A stretch of DNA of 64,000 nt. Origin: Siphonodentalium dalli (lineage: Eukaryota; Mollusca; Scaphopoda; Gadilida; Siphonodentaliidae). Below the pieces are notes generated by a model, which was given only the letters and a program-made list of their open reading frames with translations, was not told the origin of the DNA and made no database searches. Every line of letters begins with the position of its first letter. Within the stretch, counting starts at the first letter, position 1. Below, one piece after another: positions 11,630 to 23,496 of the stretch. The position numbers and the translations under genes were made by a program. The stretch lies in the NCBI GenBank assembly GCA_032622095.1, contig CP136068.1:135477989-135541988 (forward strand), read 5' to 3'.

Positions 11630-11859
11630 TCGAGAACTGAAAACTGACATAAATAGACTTGTCTTGATGTAACTAAAGCCAAGATCATTGTGTGCATGGA
11701 AAAAGAGCGAGCAACTGTCTCAAACATTAATGTGACTATCAATGGCTAGACTATAACTGTCATCACACTGTCAGTGAAATATTTACATGTCTATCCAGGG
11801 ATGTGGCTAGAGGGTCTCCACTGGGGGGGTGTCCACCTTGGGAATTTCCAACTGCACTC

Positions 11860-12062
11860 CCCCCCCCCTTGAGTCAGAATCACACCAACACAACTTTTTT
11901 GCATAATTCCATTCACACCCCCCCCCCCTTGAGTCGGAATCACACCAACACAACTTTTTGCATAATTCCATTTGCACCCCCCCCCCCCCCCCCTTGAGTC
12001 GGAGCACCAACATAACTTTTTGCATAATTCCATTTACACCACCCCCCCCCCCCCCCTTGTAC
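11860..12062. repeat. Four ~60-bp tandem units separated by poly-C runs
   Basis: Each unit reads TTGAGTC(A/G)GA..CACCAACA(C/T)AACTTTTTGCATAATTCCAT and then a run of 8 or more C. The open frames on both strands through this area are only this repeat. The C-runs are likely to be length-uncertain in the assembly. Confidence 0.7.
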
Positions 12063-12283
12063 CTCATGCTCAGGCCCAATTTCCTATATATTCATAAGCC
12101 ATGCTTCTATTTTCCCAGTATGAGAACATTAAGATATTTTAACCTGAAAATTGCCCAAAAAAAAACAACTAGTGATCTAATTCCAGACAAATGCACACAG
12201 CTACCGACAACAGACCAGGAAACACCGGGCCGACCATGGTTGTTCGGCCCGGTGTGAGAAAATTTTGAAAACTATACAAGAAA

Positions 12284-12874
12284 ATCGCAAATCATAGCAT
12301 CTAGACTGGCATCAACTGAAGCTTTCCTAGTGTTGGAAATTTCAAACCTCATGCTCCCCCTCAGGTTGGAAAATTCTTCAACTGATGACCATTTATGTCT
12401 ACAAGTTTGACCAAATGTATTAAAATATTGTTTTGCTAAACTAATTAGCAGTTTTGTATTTGCCATGTGGATGGGGCAATGACACACCGGGCCGAACCAT
12501 ACACACCGGGCCGACCATGGTTCGGCCCGGTGTGCGAAAATTTTGAAATCTGAACAAGAAAATCGTAAAATCCTAACATCTAGACTAGCCTCAAGCCTTC
12601 CTACTGTTGGAAATTTCAAACCCTACACCCCCACTTAGGTTGGATCGCAAATCCTAGCATCTAGACTGGCCTCAACTGAAGCTTTCCTAGTGTTGGAAAT
12701 TTCAAACCTCATGCTCCCCCTCAGGTTGGAAAATTCTTCAACTGATGACCATTTATGTCTACAAGTTTGACCAAATGTAGTAAAATATTGTTTTGCTAAA
12801 CTAATTAGCAGGTTTGTATTGGCATGTGGATGGGGCAATGACACACCGGGCCGACCATGGTTCGGCCCGGTGTG
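12284..12874. repeat. 360-bp duplication carrying a GC-rich hairpin
   Basis: The segment at 12284-12534 recurs at 12644-12874 with exactly 360-bp spacing and few changes. Each repeat ends in a hairpin with arm CACACCGGGCCGA, loop CCATGGT and arm TCGGCCCGGTGTG (12502-12534 and 12842-12874). A third hairpin with a slightly larger loop is at 12222-12255, and an incomplete arm is at 12482-12496. Confidence 0.8.
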
Positions 12875-14350
12875 CGAAAATTTTCAAATCTGAACAAGAA
12901 AATCGCAAAATCCTAACATCTAGACTAGCCTCAAGCCTTCCTACTGTTGGAAATTTCAAACCCTACACCCCCACTTAGGTTGGAAAATTTCCAACTGATG
13001 ACAATTCCAATGACAATGTTGACCAATTGTATGACAATATTGTTTTCTTAAATTAACTAGAAGTTTTTGACTGGCCACGGGGGAGGGACCAGGACACAAG
13101 CTTTCCAAGTGTTGGAAATTTCCAACCTGTCACCCCCTAAGGTTGGAAAATTTCCTACTGATGACCATTTCTGTCAAAATTTTTGACCAAAAATAGGAAC
13201 ATATGCAAATATTGGTCGAAAAACAATAAATTCCCCCCAATAAATTGTTTTATAATCAAACTACAAGAACATTTTCAACCTATTGTTGGTGTGAAATTTC
13301 GTTGTGGCAGGTATGAAATTTCCAACTATTGAAAATATAGCTCTCTGCTGGGGGGTGAGACACCCCCCACACCCCCCCCTCTAGCCACATCCCTGTGTCT
13401 ATCAACTCATATGATCTGTTACTCTCACAACACCTAAAATATCCAAGTCTGGCATAGTGACTGTTTATCATTTATTATAACAGAGGTTGCTCCAGTAGAC
13501 TAACAAAAGTGTTAAGGCATAATGCTAGATATTGGGCTGGTTGACAGACTAATCGGGAAATTGTTAGAAATTATGGAATTGTGTGTATCCTGTACTTTTG
13601 ACCTAAGTTTGCATATATAAGTAAACTTGTCCTGATGTAACTAATGCCTAGATCAGTGTGTGCATGTGAAAAGAGCGGGCAAGCAACTGTCTCAAATATT
13701 GTGACTATCAATGGGTAGAAAATATCTTTGTCATCAGTGCATCAAGCCAATCAGTGAATTATTTGCATGTCATCAGATGATCTCTCACAAGACCGAACGT
13801 ATCCAAGTCTGGTATAGTGCTGTGACTGCTTGTCATCTATAAATATATATATATAAACGAGTAAGATATGTCCGGTTTTATCTCTCAGACACCTGGACCG
13901 AGTTCAACCAAATTCGGTTTGGTGACTCTGGGTACCCCGGCGGATGTTCTAATGGTGTTAGTTTTTTAAATTGGTTTTGTTAAATTGAACAAGGAATTCA
14001 ATCTTTAAAACAAAAATATTAAAACAATATATATATATCAAAATGTTTCAATGACCAAATGTGCTTGAAGCTCACAAAGGGGCCGCCGCTAAATGAAGGC
14101 TCTGTCTCAGATCAAAATGTTTGCGAAGTCCCACAAAGGGGGCCACAGGTATCTCCGATGCTGAATATAGGCTCCCAAAGGAGCCTGTTTCACCTATATA
14201 GTTTAGTATAATAGAATTATAAGTTGCTCCAGTAGACTAATATAAGTGGTATGGAATATGTTAGATAATGGGCTGGTTGACAGACTAATCAGGAAATAGT
14301 TAGAAATTATGAAATTTTGTATATTCTGCACAATGACCTAGGTTTACAGA

Positions 14351-15090
14351 TGATCAGCAATTTATAAAACATTTTTTTTCAATTAAAACAGCTTCTTAAG
14401 TCATCGAATGTGCATATCCCATGACATTATTCTGGCCAATGTGTACCGATTTTTTCTACATATATGCTATAAGCTGACAAGTCGTCTGAGGTAAAACAAA
14501 ATGACGGGTGTAAACAAGACATGCGGGAAACTGTCGTCATCACCGATAACGATATAAACAAGACAGTCAATGACTGTGGGTCGCTCGTGCACCAGACTGT
14601 AAAGACTGAGAAGACGGGGACTCTGAAGACTACACGAGTCAGTACTTGACAAATTCACTTAAGACAAGTAGTTCTAAACATGGACATAGCTGGAAGTTCT
14701 CAGATGAGCAGGGCTCTTCACCTTGACATTTCTAATTGCACACCACTGACAAATCTCCAACCTCTTACCTTTTAAAGAAGACAACCATACCACAGTACTA
14801 AGTTCACAAAAATCCTTTTGTACATCCCTCTTAGGTTGAAGTTTACGACTGGTACCAGTACTTCAAGCTCACAAACGTTTGAAAATGACCAACCTGACAC
14901 CCCCATAAAGTTAAAATGTGTGGCCAATTCGGTCCAACAGTTTAACCTGAAGTAGGAACATATGGACTGATGGTTTAAAAACATACATGTTGGAAAATAA
15001 AACCAAACTATGAGAACAATTCTAACCTATTTTTGGTGTGAACATCTAATCTACAACTAATGTAGTATCAGCCACGAAATATTCAACTGT
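14351..15090. repeat. Diverged remnant of the hAT-like element's interior
   Basis: About 14855-15040 aligns loosely with 13080-13300. Shared landmarks are TAGGAACATATG, then AAACTA(C/T)(A/G)AGAACA and CCTATT(G/T)TTGGTGTGAA. The part before it (14351-14850) shows no recognisable gene or repeat. Confidence 0.45.
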
Positions 15091-15592
15091 TTAAAGGCAC
15101 GTGCGGCCTTAGTTGTCGAAAATATTCATATTTGTTCCGATCACCGTAAACAGAAAAACATTAAAACGCATACAGTTTCGTTCATATATACCATGGACAT
15201 CGCCTAAACAGCATGTTATCATAAATACCTACTATATTTTACCTAAGCAAGAGCCCGATTGAGTCACGGAAGACAGCACAATGCGACTGGCTAATCAGAC
15301 ACAAATGGCATAAACGCTCTTTATTAGCTCCATATCAGGAATTCACCAACAAAGAACGCTCTTTATGTTTACCATCATAATATAAACAAACACCAGAAAA
15401 GTAACTTTTTATGCTTTTGTTTACATAACAATGGTGAAACATATGACCATAACATACTGTTTATGCGATATTTCTTATTTGTATACGGACAAAGTCTGTC
15501 TACATTTTGATGTTCTTTCTGTTTGTGGCGGTTTTTGACGGGTGGAAATATTTTCACAGGATACCCACCGCCAAGGCCAACCGTATCTTTAA
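15091..15592. mobile_element. TTAA-flanked MITE (family M2), copy 1
   Basis: The ends read TTAA-AGGCACGTGCGGCC and, inverted on the right, TTAA-AGATACGGTTGGCC. The TTAA duplications are at 15091-15094 and 15589-15592. A TTAA target with short imperfect inverted ends is typical of piggyBac-type elements. There is no transposase. The body contains AACGCTCTTTATTAG and a nearby AAAGAACGCTCTTTATG. A second copy lies at 23497-23997. Confidence 0.7.
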
Positions 15593-15885
15593 ATTTTGAT
15601 CAAAGTAGGGGGTGAAACCTCCACCATCTACACTCCCTCCCCTCCCTCCCCATTGCCTCAAACATTGCCTCCACCCAGTCTGCATAGAAATCAATATTAT
15701 TATTATACCAGTACCAAACAGCATAGAGGAGAGTTAAATCTCTTATCTCTGCCCCTATTAGAACAAATGTGAATCCCCATCTATGAGACCCATTCATCTA
15801 GTAATCATGATATCAATATACCCCCCAATATCCAATATACCCCCAATTTTTCTTTGAAGTGGTGGTTAAGAAAATAATATTGGAA
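15593..15885. other. Spacer, no gene recognised
   Basis: A pyrimidine-rich CCCTCC tract lies near 15636-15650. The rest is ordinary AT-rich sequence. Confidence 0.45.
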
Positions 15886-16610
15886 CAGCCAAGTCTGTAT
15901 TTAGTGTGTCTGACCTTTGCAGGTGAATTTAATGACACTATTCCACAAGGTGGACTAGCATCACCGAATTCACCCTCTGGGGACCTCATTTCCTAAAATG
16001 TACCCCATTTGAACAAATCTGAACCCCGGTCACCCAAGGCGGATGGATAGACATCCCAACAGGCAGACGGATGGAAGCCTGACAGACAGAAGACAAATTC
16101 AATCCAATATATACCCCCCAATTTTTCTTTGAAAAATCAGGGTATGATTTCATCTGGATAAGTAGTGGTTAAGAAAATAATATGAAACCGCCAAGCCTGA
16201 ATTTAGTGTGTCTGACATTTGCAGAATGAGGTCCCCAAAATGTGAATTTAATGACACTATTCCGCAAGGCGGGCTAGCATCACCGAATTCATCCTCAGTC
16301 TGATTATGCCTCAACGGCCAATACAAACTTAGGAACAGATTGAAGTTCTACAGTTGAAGTTGGTGATGCACACCCATTGAGCACCTCAATTATGCATTTT
16401 ATCTTCTGCAAATTAGGGGACATTGAAACTGAACAGGTGGGGAAAAGTCAAAACGTACTTCCCAGAAGATGAGGCCTAAGCAAAATTAGTTCCCTGGAGG
16501 GTGTATTTGGTTATGCTAGCCTGCTGTACGGGGTAGCAACACTAAATTCACCCTCTGGTGACCTCATTCTGCAAATGTCAGACACTATTTCCAGGCTTGA
16601 AGAAATCTAA
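15886..16610. mobile_element. Inverted-repeat element with GAATGAGGTCC modules (family M3), copy 1
   Basis: The left side reads AAGTCTGTATTTAGTGTGTC. The right side is the inverted CTGCAAATGTCAGACACTAT ending near 16603. Inside are repeated modules of GGTGAATTTAATGACACTATTCC(A/G)CAAGG and ACCTCATT-type text, one internal direct duplication (TTCTTTGAAG... near 15850 and 16125), and a stretch of GACAGACAG. It belongs with 26062-27078 and 43505-43940. Confidence 0.6.
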
Positions 16611-17059
16611 GCCATTCACAGTACCATTGCATGGCATGGAAACCAATTCCCATCAGCCATAACTTAACCTTTGGAACAGCAGTTTGTTTTTAATTTGCTA
16701 GCAGTTATGTTTACACAAGCCTGCCAGATGACATCTACTATTCTAATCTAAATTAATGACCTGTGTCTTTGCAGATATATCTGCTTATGTGGAGAGAAGA
16801 GGTATTAAATTGGGAGATGATATGGGTTGGAAGGGATGTTGGTTGATGGCAGGGTGGGTCTGGGTCATGTGGGAGAGGGGGATGGGTAATGGAATGTTTC
16901 CATAATTTCATTAAGGAGTGTAGTTTCATAACTCTGCAGATGTTATAATGGTGTCACTTCTTTCAAATTTTATAACATGTTTTTGGTTAAATTGAGCAAG
17001 GTCGCCCTTATGTCACTGGCTCCGCACACATTCGACCCAGTGACCTCATTTGAACAAAT
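16611..17059. other. Spacer, no gene recognised
   Basis: There is a short G-rich segment around 16800-16895 (GGGTGGG, GAGAGGGGGATGGG). No coding potential or repeat family was identified. Confidence 0.45.
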
Positions 17060-18050
17060 CTTTAAGCCCCTTTAAGTCATCTTAGGTCAACGGCAACTAT
17101 CGCATGCCACTCCTCGTGTCAAATTACCTATGTGAGCCAATTGTCCCATATCTTCTGAAGTTCTGAGCTGATAATAGACACCCTTCGTTGGCTATCTATG
17201 ATAATATAAGTTATTAGTCCATATTTAAGTCATCTGGTGTCAAAGGCACATATCCCGCGATATTCCCCTGGATAGGCGAGCCATGTGTACCTATTTCCCT
17301 ACACATCGTCTAATCTGATAAGGAACGCTCTTTATTGCTCATATATGACAATATAATGTTATGTTCCACTTGAAGGTTAATGGTACCTATATCAAATGGT
17401 ACTCCCCGGGTCAATTCATCCCAATTTCTATTGACCAGGGTCAAACCATTTTGGGTACATGATTAATTCTTTAATTAAAATTGTTTATTAGTGCCACTTT
17501 AAGTCGTGTGAGGTCAACGGCACCTATCCAATGACACTCCTCGACCGGGTCAATTTAGCCCTGCATACCAATTTCCGGTGACCAGGGTCCAACCATTTGG
17601 GGTATATGATCAATTATTTAATCAAAATGGTTTATTAGTGTCCCTTTAAGTCGTGTGGGCTAAAGGTACCTACCCCATAACACTTCCCGGGTCAATTTAC
17701 CCATGTGAATCAATTTTCAACGACCAGATTCCATTTTGGGTAAATAATTAATTATGTAGTTAAATTAAGTATGAGTGTCCTTCAAGACATCTTATATCAA
17801 CGGCACACATCCTATGACACTCCAGGGCCAATTGAACCCTGTGTACACATATCCAGCTCCGATGGTTCTGACGTTTGGGGTTAACCTTTTGAATATATAA
17901 TTAATTATTTAGTTAAGTTAATGATCAGTACCCTTTTAAAACATCTGCTACCAAGATCACATATCCCATGACACTTCCCGAATCTATTGACCCCTGTGTT
18001 TAAAAAAAACAGCTCTATGGTCCAGCCGTTTGGTCGCCCGTGGCCCGACA
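17060..18050. repeat. Degenerate tandem repeat, ~130-150-bp unit
   Basis: The phrase CTTTAAGTC-TGT-AGGTCAACGGCACCTATCC recurs in diverged form near 17070, 17222, 17499, 17644, 17779 and 17932. Each copy is followed by a GACACTCC..GGGTCAATT segment and an AATTA-rich tail. It ends with GGCCCGACAGACAGACAC near 18043, a tail style seen at the ends of dispersed repeats in many invertebrates. Confidence 0.6.
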
Positions 18051-18123
18051 GACAGACACAACATTTAGTTTTATTAGTATGTATTATGTTGCAATGTACA
18101 TAACTTCGAAAAACCATCTCGTA

Positions 18124-18512
18124 TAACCCTTTACCCAACAAACCGGCCAAAACCGGCCAAATAAAGCTTCAACAGCCTAAAATATCTTCGGTCTGTCTCA
18201 ATAGAACCATACAAATATGGATATCATTGGAACCGGCTCCTTGACCACATTGTGATAGTTACAGTTATGCCCTGTGCCAATGCATTCTCTTATATATGCG
18301 AGTCGACCATAGGTCGCCTCGCATATATAAGAGAATGCATTGGCCGAAAATGTTTTTTTTTTTACCATTTTTTCTTACATTCTTTAACAATTTTATAATT
18401 TTTAATGTGTTAAGCCAATGCATTCTCTTATATATGCGAGGCGACCTATGGTCGACTCGCATATATAAGAGAATGCATTGGCACAGGGCCGTTCTGTTGG
18501 GTAAAGAGTTAA
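18124..18512. mobile_element. Nested double-hairpin element (family H), copy A
   Basis: The outer ends are TAACCCTTTACCCAACA and the inverted TGTTGGGTAAAGAGTTA. Inside are two 69-nt hairpins (18276-18344 and 18414-18482). Each has a 27-bp arm beginning GCCAATGCATTCTCTTATAT, then CGACC/GGTCG around a 3-nt loop with one mismatch. Hairpin 2 is the exact reverse complement of hairpin 1, so the pair can also fold on each other across an AT-rich spacer. Open frames on both strands here are by-products. Confidence 0.85.
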
Positions 18513-19348
18513 GGAGACATTTCATGGATATAATGTGAATGGATAGTAGTTGTATTATTTACATGATTAGTGTTTTTAATAATGTTGTTTGTATGAAGTA
18601 GTTGTTGCAATAAGCGATATTACTCGGTTTATTTGCAAAAAATATATTCACTCATTGATATGACGTCATGTATACATGTATATACATTCTTATGAATATT
18701 TGGAATCATGTGGTTTTTCCATCGGGTTTTCACCTTGTCCCGTGTGTGGAACCAACGTAGAAAAGCGAGAGGACCAATTGGAACCAACAAAGAACCAGTT
18801 GTTTCATTATTTTGCCCCGTTTTAGAATCATTAGGTTCTGAACACTAAATTTTTGTAGAGAACCAAAATAGAATCAAATGATTCATATTCGGAATTTTTT
18901 TTTAGAAACAAAAGTTCATTATCAGTTAGAATACAAATTTGTCCCGCATAATTTTAGAACCAAATTTTAGAACCATAAGCTAGGAACCAGTCGGAATCAT
19001 ATCTTGTCCCGGATAGGGAACCATTTGGTTCGGACAATTAAATTTGGTTCTTTGTAGAGAACCAACAGAGAATTGAATGATTCGACTTACGGAACCAAAA
19101 TTAATCTCAAAGCCAATGGTTCCGTAATTGTGTCCCGTATTTGGAACCATTAGGTTCTGAATACTAAATTTGGTTCAAGCTAGAATCAGAAAATGGAACC
19201 AATAGTTCCTTTGGTTTCCCCATTTCGTTCACCAAATGTCTTCTAGGAAACAATTATATTATGCCGAAATAGTAAGCTATAATTATAAGCGGGTCTGAGG
19301 TGACGTTGTTCCTGAATGTTCTATTAGTTCGTATATACGTTATACTGT

Positions 19349-19739
19349 TTAACCCCTTTACCCAACAGAACGGTCCTGGGCCAATGCATTCTCTTATATA
19401 TGCGAGTCGACCACAGTTCGCCTCGCATATATAAGAGAATGCATTGGCTTAACACATATTAAAAATGATAATATTGTCAAAGAATATAGAAAAATATTAT
19501 AAAAATTGTTTTTTTAGGCCAATGCATTCTCTTATATATGCGAGGCGACCTATGGTCGACTCGCATATATAAGAGAATGCATTGGCACAGGGCATAACTG
19601 TAACTATCACAATGTGGTCAATGAGCCGGTTCCAATGATATCCATATTAGTATGGTGTTATTGAGACAGACCAAAGATATTTTAGGCCGTTGAAGCTTTA
19701 TTTGGGCGATTTTGGCCGGTTTGTTGGGTAAAGGGTTAA
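19349..19739. mobile_element. Nested double-hairpin element (family H), copy B, inverted relative to copy A
   Basis: Hairpins lie at 19380-19448 and 19518-19586, with outer ends TTAACCCCTTTACCCAACA and inverted GGGTAAAGGGTTAA. The long unpaired outer segment (the TTATTTGG..CAATGTGGTC side) is on the right here and on the left in copy A. The two copies are therefore in opposite orientation, about 840 bp apart. Confidence 0.85.
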
Positions 19740-20090
19740 ATTTATATGACACAATATTGGTACACCGAATAGACACCGAAGACATGCTGATGTCTCAAGG
19801 ACATGTCGAATTATATTTATACAGTTAATGTTTCATATTTTGTTTCTCCTATTTGTGATATGAGCAATAGAGTTACCCCCACCAGTATTACAATGATTGA
19901 AGTGGAACCAAAACGTGCTTGGTTCTAATTCTGGTATTTGGTTATCCGGGGAACTTTTCTCTTAGAGTGAATATATAGGTTCTGGACACTGACTTTTGGT
20001 TCTAGGTGAAGAACCAAACCGAGAATCAAATGATTCCTCATTCGAACCCAAATCTCAGAACCGAATTCGAACCCAAATCTCAGAACCGAT

Positions 20091-20605
20091 GGTTCTGGAC
20101 ACTAACATTGGTTCTTGACGGACAACCAAGAGATATCAAATGATTCTTCATTTGGAACCAACTCTCAGAACCGATGGTTCTGGACACTAACATTGGTTCT
20201 TGGTGGACAACCAAGAGATATCAAATGATTTCTCATTCGAACCCAAATCTCAGAACCGATGGTTCTGGACACTAACATTGGTTCTTGGCGGACAACCAAG
20301 AGATATCAAATGATTCCTCATTCGAACCCAAATCTCAGAACCGATGGTTCTGGACACTAACATTGGTTCTTGGCGGACAACCAAGAGATATCAAATGATT
20401 CCTCATTCGAACCCAAATATCAGAACCGATGGTTCTGGACACTAACATTGGTTCTTGGCGGACAACCAAGAGATATCAAATGATTCCTCATTCGAACCCA
20501 AATATCAGAACCGAAGGTTCTGGACACTAACATTGGTTCTTGGCGGACAACCAAGAGATATCAAATGATTCTTCATTTGGAACCAACTCTCAGAACCATT
20601 TCAGA
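20091..20605. repeat. 85-bp tandem repeat, six units
   Basis: GGTTCTGGACACTAACATTG begins at 20091, 20176, 20261, 20346, 20431 and 20516, an exact 85-bp period. Each unit contains GGACAACCAAGAGATATCAAA and TCAGAACCGATG. Units differ by only a few substitutions. Confidence 0.9.
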
Positions 20606-20640
20606 ATCAGTAGGTTCTCCTCTCAATTGTTTTGTTCTTC

Positions 20641-23259
20641 GTCGAAACATACAGGAAATCAAACGATGAATAGTTATCAGCTACTTCTGCATCTCTTCTT
20701 TGTTCCACAAAGATAATTCCATACTGGGCACCGCACATTTTCAATACAAATTGCTAAAAAATTGACATAACTGAACAAATAATTGGCAAAATCAGAAGAA
20801 TATGGAAAGTGGCGGCTTTCACTCTTGTACGCGCTTTTCGCTTGCGGTTTAGAGCTACGCCTTCAGTCAGGAACTGTAACTCTATTCTTGAGCCAGTTGT
20901 GTGTTTTAATGTGTGTATTTAGACACAAACTCCAGGCAGCGCCCTATCCGTTATCACTGCGATAGATCACTGCCGGAAGGATGGTACTTTGCGGACCGAT
21001 ACATCTATTTTTACGTATCGTCGGAACTATATTTAGTCACCAATTATTTTATTTTGACCACCAAAGTTTGCAATAATGGTAATTCTTTCGGTATATTGAT
21101 AAGAACAATATGAACTGAGCCAGAAATAGATAATTTTAAACCTAAAACATAAGAACTAAGATCATGTCAGAAATCCTTACCAAATGTCCTTGTGGCAGTG
21201 GTATCTCAGCGGAGCGATGGAAGATAACTCTGCCAAGAGTTTGTTTGAGACACTGCCAGATAATCAAATTTCTGGGTTGGTTCTCTAAATTATATTCCCC
21301 GTTGGTTCTGAAGGATAAAATTGCTCTGAAGAATCATTTTATTCTGAATATTTCGCAGATTGTAAGACGTGCTCTCCCACCTAAGGGTTAACCTGTCCAT
21401 GAAAACGGTGCTTGTTCAATTGCGCGTAAAAAGTTGAAACTAAATTAGATCTGACATATTTATGTTATTTTAACTAGATATCTGCATATATTGCATACTA
21501 TACATTATATTATAGCACATTTTGATCTTTGAGACACCGTGTGTGCATGCGGGTATTCAAAGGGGCGGGGGTGAAGTTGGACATTTCAAGGTGGACACCC
21601 CTCTAAACACGATCCTGGTTTCGCAACTGACGGATATAGTTACGACTACGTTTAATTATTCGTAGTCGTAAATTTCATACAGGGCAAACAAATCATTTCA
21701 CAATAAACATCGACGATGATTATGATTCCTGAATACAACCATGAATTATTATTGGCTATTCATGCGCAATGATATTTTCGCTTTGTACGATATACCAGAT
21801 TAAAACCCAGGCCCTTTGTTCTACCTCGCCCGTGCTTTATACCACATGTCGACATTCGTAATATAGAACGTTCATGTCTCCCACGTTTTTCACAATGAGC
21901 AAACAAAGAAATAGTTCGCTTCTACACCGCGCACAAAATAAATATATGCATAGTGCTAATGAACCCCACGTAATCCACGAACCCCACGTAATCCATTTCC
22001 TCTTCGGTAAAGATGTGCTGCTCATTTGCATACCAGGCGGTATATATCACATTGCGCATGCAATGCTACAGTAATAGAGTTACGGTTCTTCTGGAAACAA
22101 CAATAAGAATGGAGTTTTCCGACTCAAAAATATCCTAAAATGCACACGTGCCCAAAATACAGCTAATTGCATCGACAAGATATATTGCGTATATTTATAT
22201 TACGCTATGTACAGCACAAAACAACTATTATATTATATCTTTACGGACATCGACGTTTGGTTTCGAAATGAGTTGTTCTGGTATATAAATATATATCCAC
22301 ATGCAAATCCGAATAAGTCCACGTGCAGCCCTCATCAACACGAACCGTTTTAAGGGGCGTGGTTTTGTTGTCAGCCAAGGACTATTTTTTATGCAGAAAA
22401 ACGTTCTTATACGTCTCATTTATCGAGATTCATCGGAATTTTCCATCTGTAGAAAGGTAAAAATCTCCTTGTACATTATAAAACTGTGTTTTAAGTCGGT
22501 TTATGAATTCGCGACTGCATGGACATTCGAAAACTAAATAGTTTCGCCATTCAGGCTCAACAATCTAGTTTCCGAATATCCAGTAGCTCGTCAATTAACC
22601 CTGACTTACGCACAACGTCAATTGAGGATAATTGCCCGAGGCTTGACAAGTAATGGCTGTAAAATACATACATTTCTGCGTAGCTCTGACGTATTTTGAA
22701 ATTGTACGATCAACAGGGTGGTATTTTTTTTACCAAGAATTGTTTTCCCCGCGATTTACATCCACTAATACAAATACAGTTTTGCTTGTGAGTTTTATTC
22801 TCTGAGTTTCTTCTCAATTCGTTCCTCAGAGGCGTGCTCGGAAAATAATCATTCTGTGATCAAATGTAATTTTTTTTGGCAGCCATATTGGATGCCATCA
22901 TTGGTGAAATAAAATGTTAAATATTTCGGAAAGTTGGAGAATTTGTTCACTAAAAAATAAATATTTTACTCTTCTACACAACGATTCAGGAAAAATTCTC
23001 ATTTATCGCACCATAGGCGGAGATGAGTCGTTTATTCACTCCAACCAGCTCTAACAATGTATATTCTTGTAAAGTGGCCCAAGAAACAGTAGATCATGCA
23101 ATTAATATCTACCCCAGCTACGCCCGTAGCGGGATTAGAGATTCGTGGCATGATCTAAAGAACCAGGGGTTTTCTGTGAAATCCATGCGATACAATAGAA
23201 TAGCCTCCCATCATATATATATTGTATATGTATAGCTGCATGATGTTATAGAGTATCGA
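20641..23259. other. Intergenic stretch without a recognisable gene
   Basis: Several open frames of 60-80 codons occur (for example 20783-20965, 21164-21391 and 22301-22537). None resembles a family I know and none shows supporting splice structure. A short direct repeat GAACCCCACGTAATCCA occurs twice at about 21961-21991. The rest appears single-copy. Confidence 0.45.
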
Positions 23260-23490
23260 ATTCGTGCATGCAATATATACCACACGAAAAGACTAAGTGC
23301 ACCCCTCGCTACGCTAATCTGTCCACTGACACCACGTATACAGAATGCAAATAAATTTATAACAGTGTTATATATACATGTATAATAATTGTGTCGGTAA
23401 CAATTCATTCTGATTTGATCTATCCAATTTCCAAATGAATTTGGACAATTCATTTTCTTAGAATAATGCAGAATGAATTGAAAAGTCTTA
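23260..23490. repeat. Dispersed inverted-repeat family M4, copy 1
   Basis: Landmarks are CCCTCGCTACGCTAATCTG, CCACTGACACCACGTATA, GTCGGTAACAATTCATTCTG and AATAATGCAGAATGAATTG. The last two form an internal inverted pair. The same order occurs at 30880-31270 and 35050-35450. Confidence 0.6.
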
Positions 23491-23496
23491 CATATA

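Larger units (their letters stand above)
11796..13395. mobile_element. hAT-like non-autonomous DNA transposon, 1600 bp
   Basis: The ends are CAGGGATGTGGCTAGAGG (11796) and its reverse complement (ending 13395). They are flanked by identical 8-bp duplications TGTCTATC at 11788-11795 and 13396-13403. Short inverted ends starting CAGGG with 8-bp target duplications are the hAT signature. The interior has no transposase. It is filled by C-run-separated tandem units of about 60 bp (11860-12060) containing TTGAGTCGGAATCACACC. These are followed by a 360-bp duplicated segment with a GC-rich hairpin. The second copy of the host repeat, around 13770, lacks the insert and acts as an internal empty site. 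Confidence 0.8.
11630..14350. repeat. Duplicated unit, each copy broken by an insertion
   Basis: Copy A (about 11640-11795 plus 13396-13610) and copy B (about 13612-13835 plus 14222-14350) share a long colinear text. It includes CTTGATGTAACTAA/CCTGATGTAACTAA, AACTGTCTCAAA, ATCCAAGTCTGG, GTTGCTCCAGTAGACTAA and GGGCTGGTTGACAGACTAAT. Copy A is interrupted by the hAT-like element at 11796-13395. Copy B is interrupted by about 390 bp of unrelated sequence (13836-14221). No coding content was recognised. Confidence 0.7.
18720..20640. repeat. GGTTC/GAACC-rich satellite-like region
   Basis: GGTTCT, GGTTCC and their complements recur every 20-40 bp across about 1.5 kb, often as GGAACCA or AGAACCGA. 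The left part (18740-19230) is degenerate. The right part (20091-20605) is an ordered array. Double-hairpin copy B (19349-19739) has inserted in the middle. Confidence 0.75.

Noticed and set aside
11807-12257. Gly- and Pro-rich open frames on both strands
   Set aside because: They are produced by poly-C/poly-G runs in the tandem repeat of the hAT-like element.
18265-18538. Open frames on both strands with repeated [17 protein letters not shown]-type text
   Set aside because: This is translation of the palindromic hairpins, seen equally on both strands.
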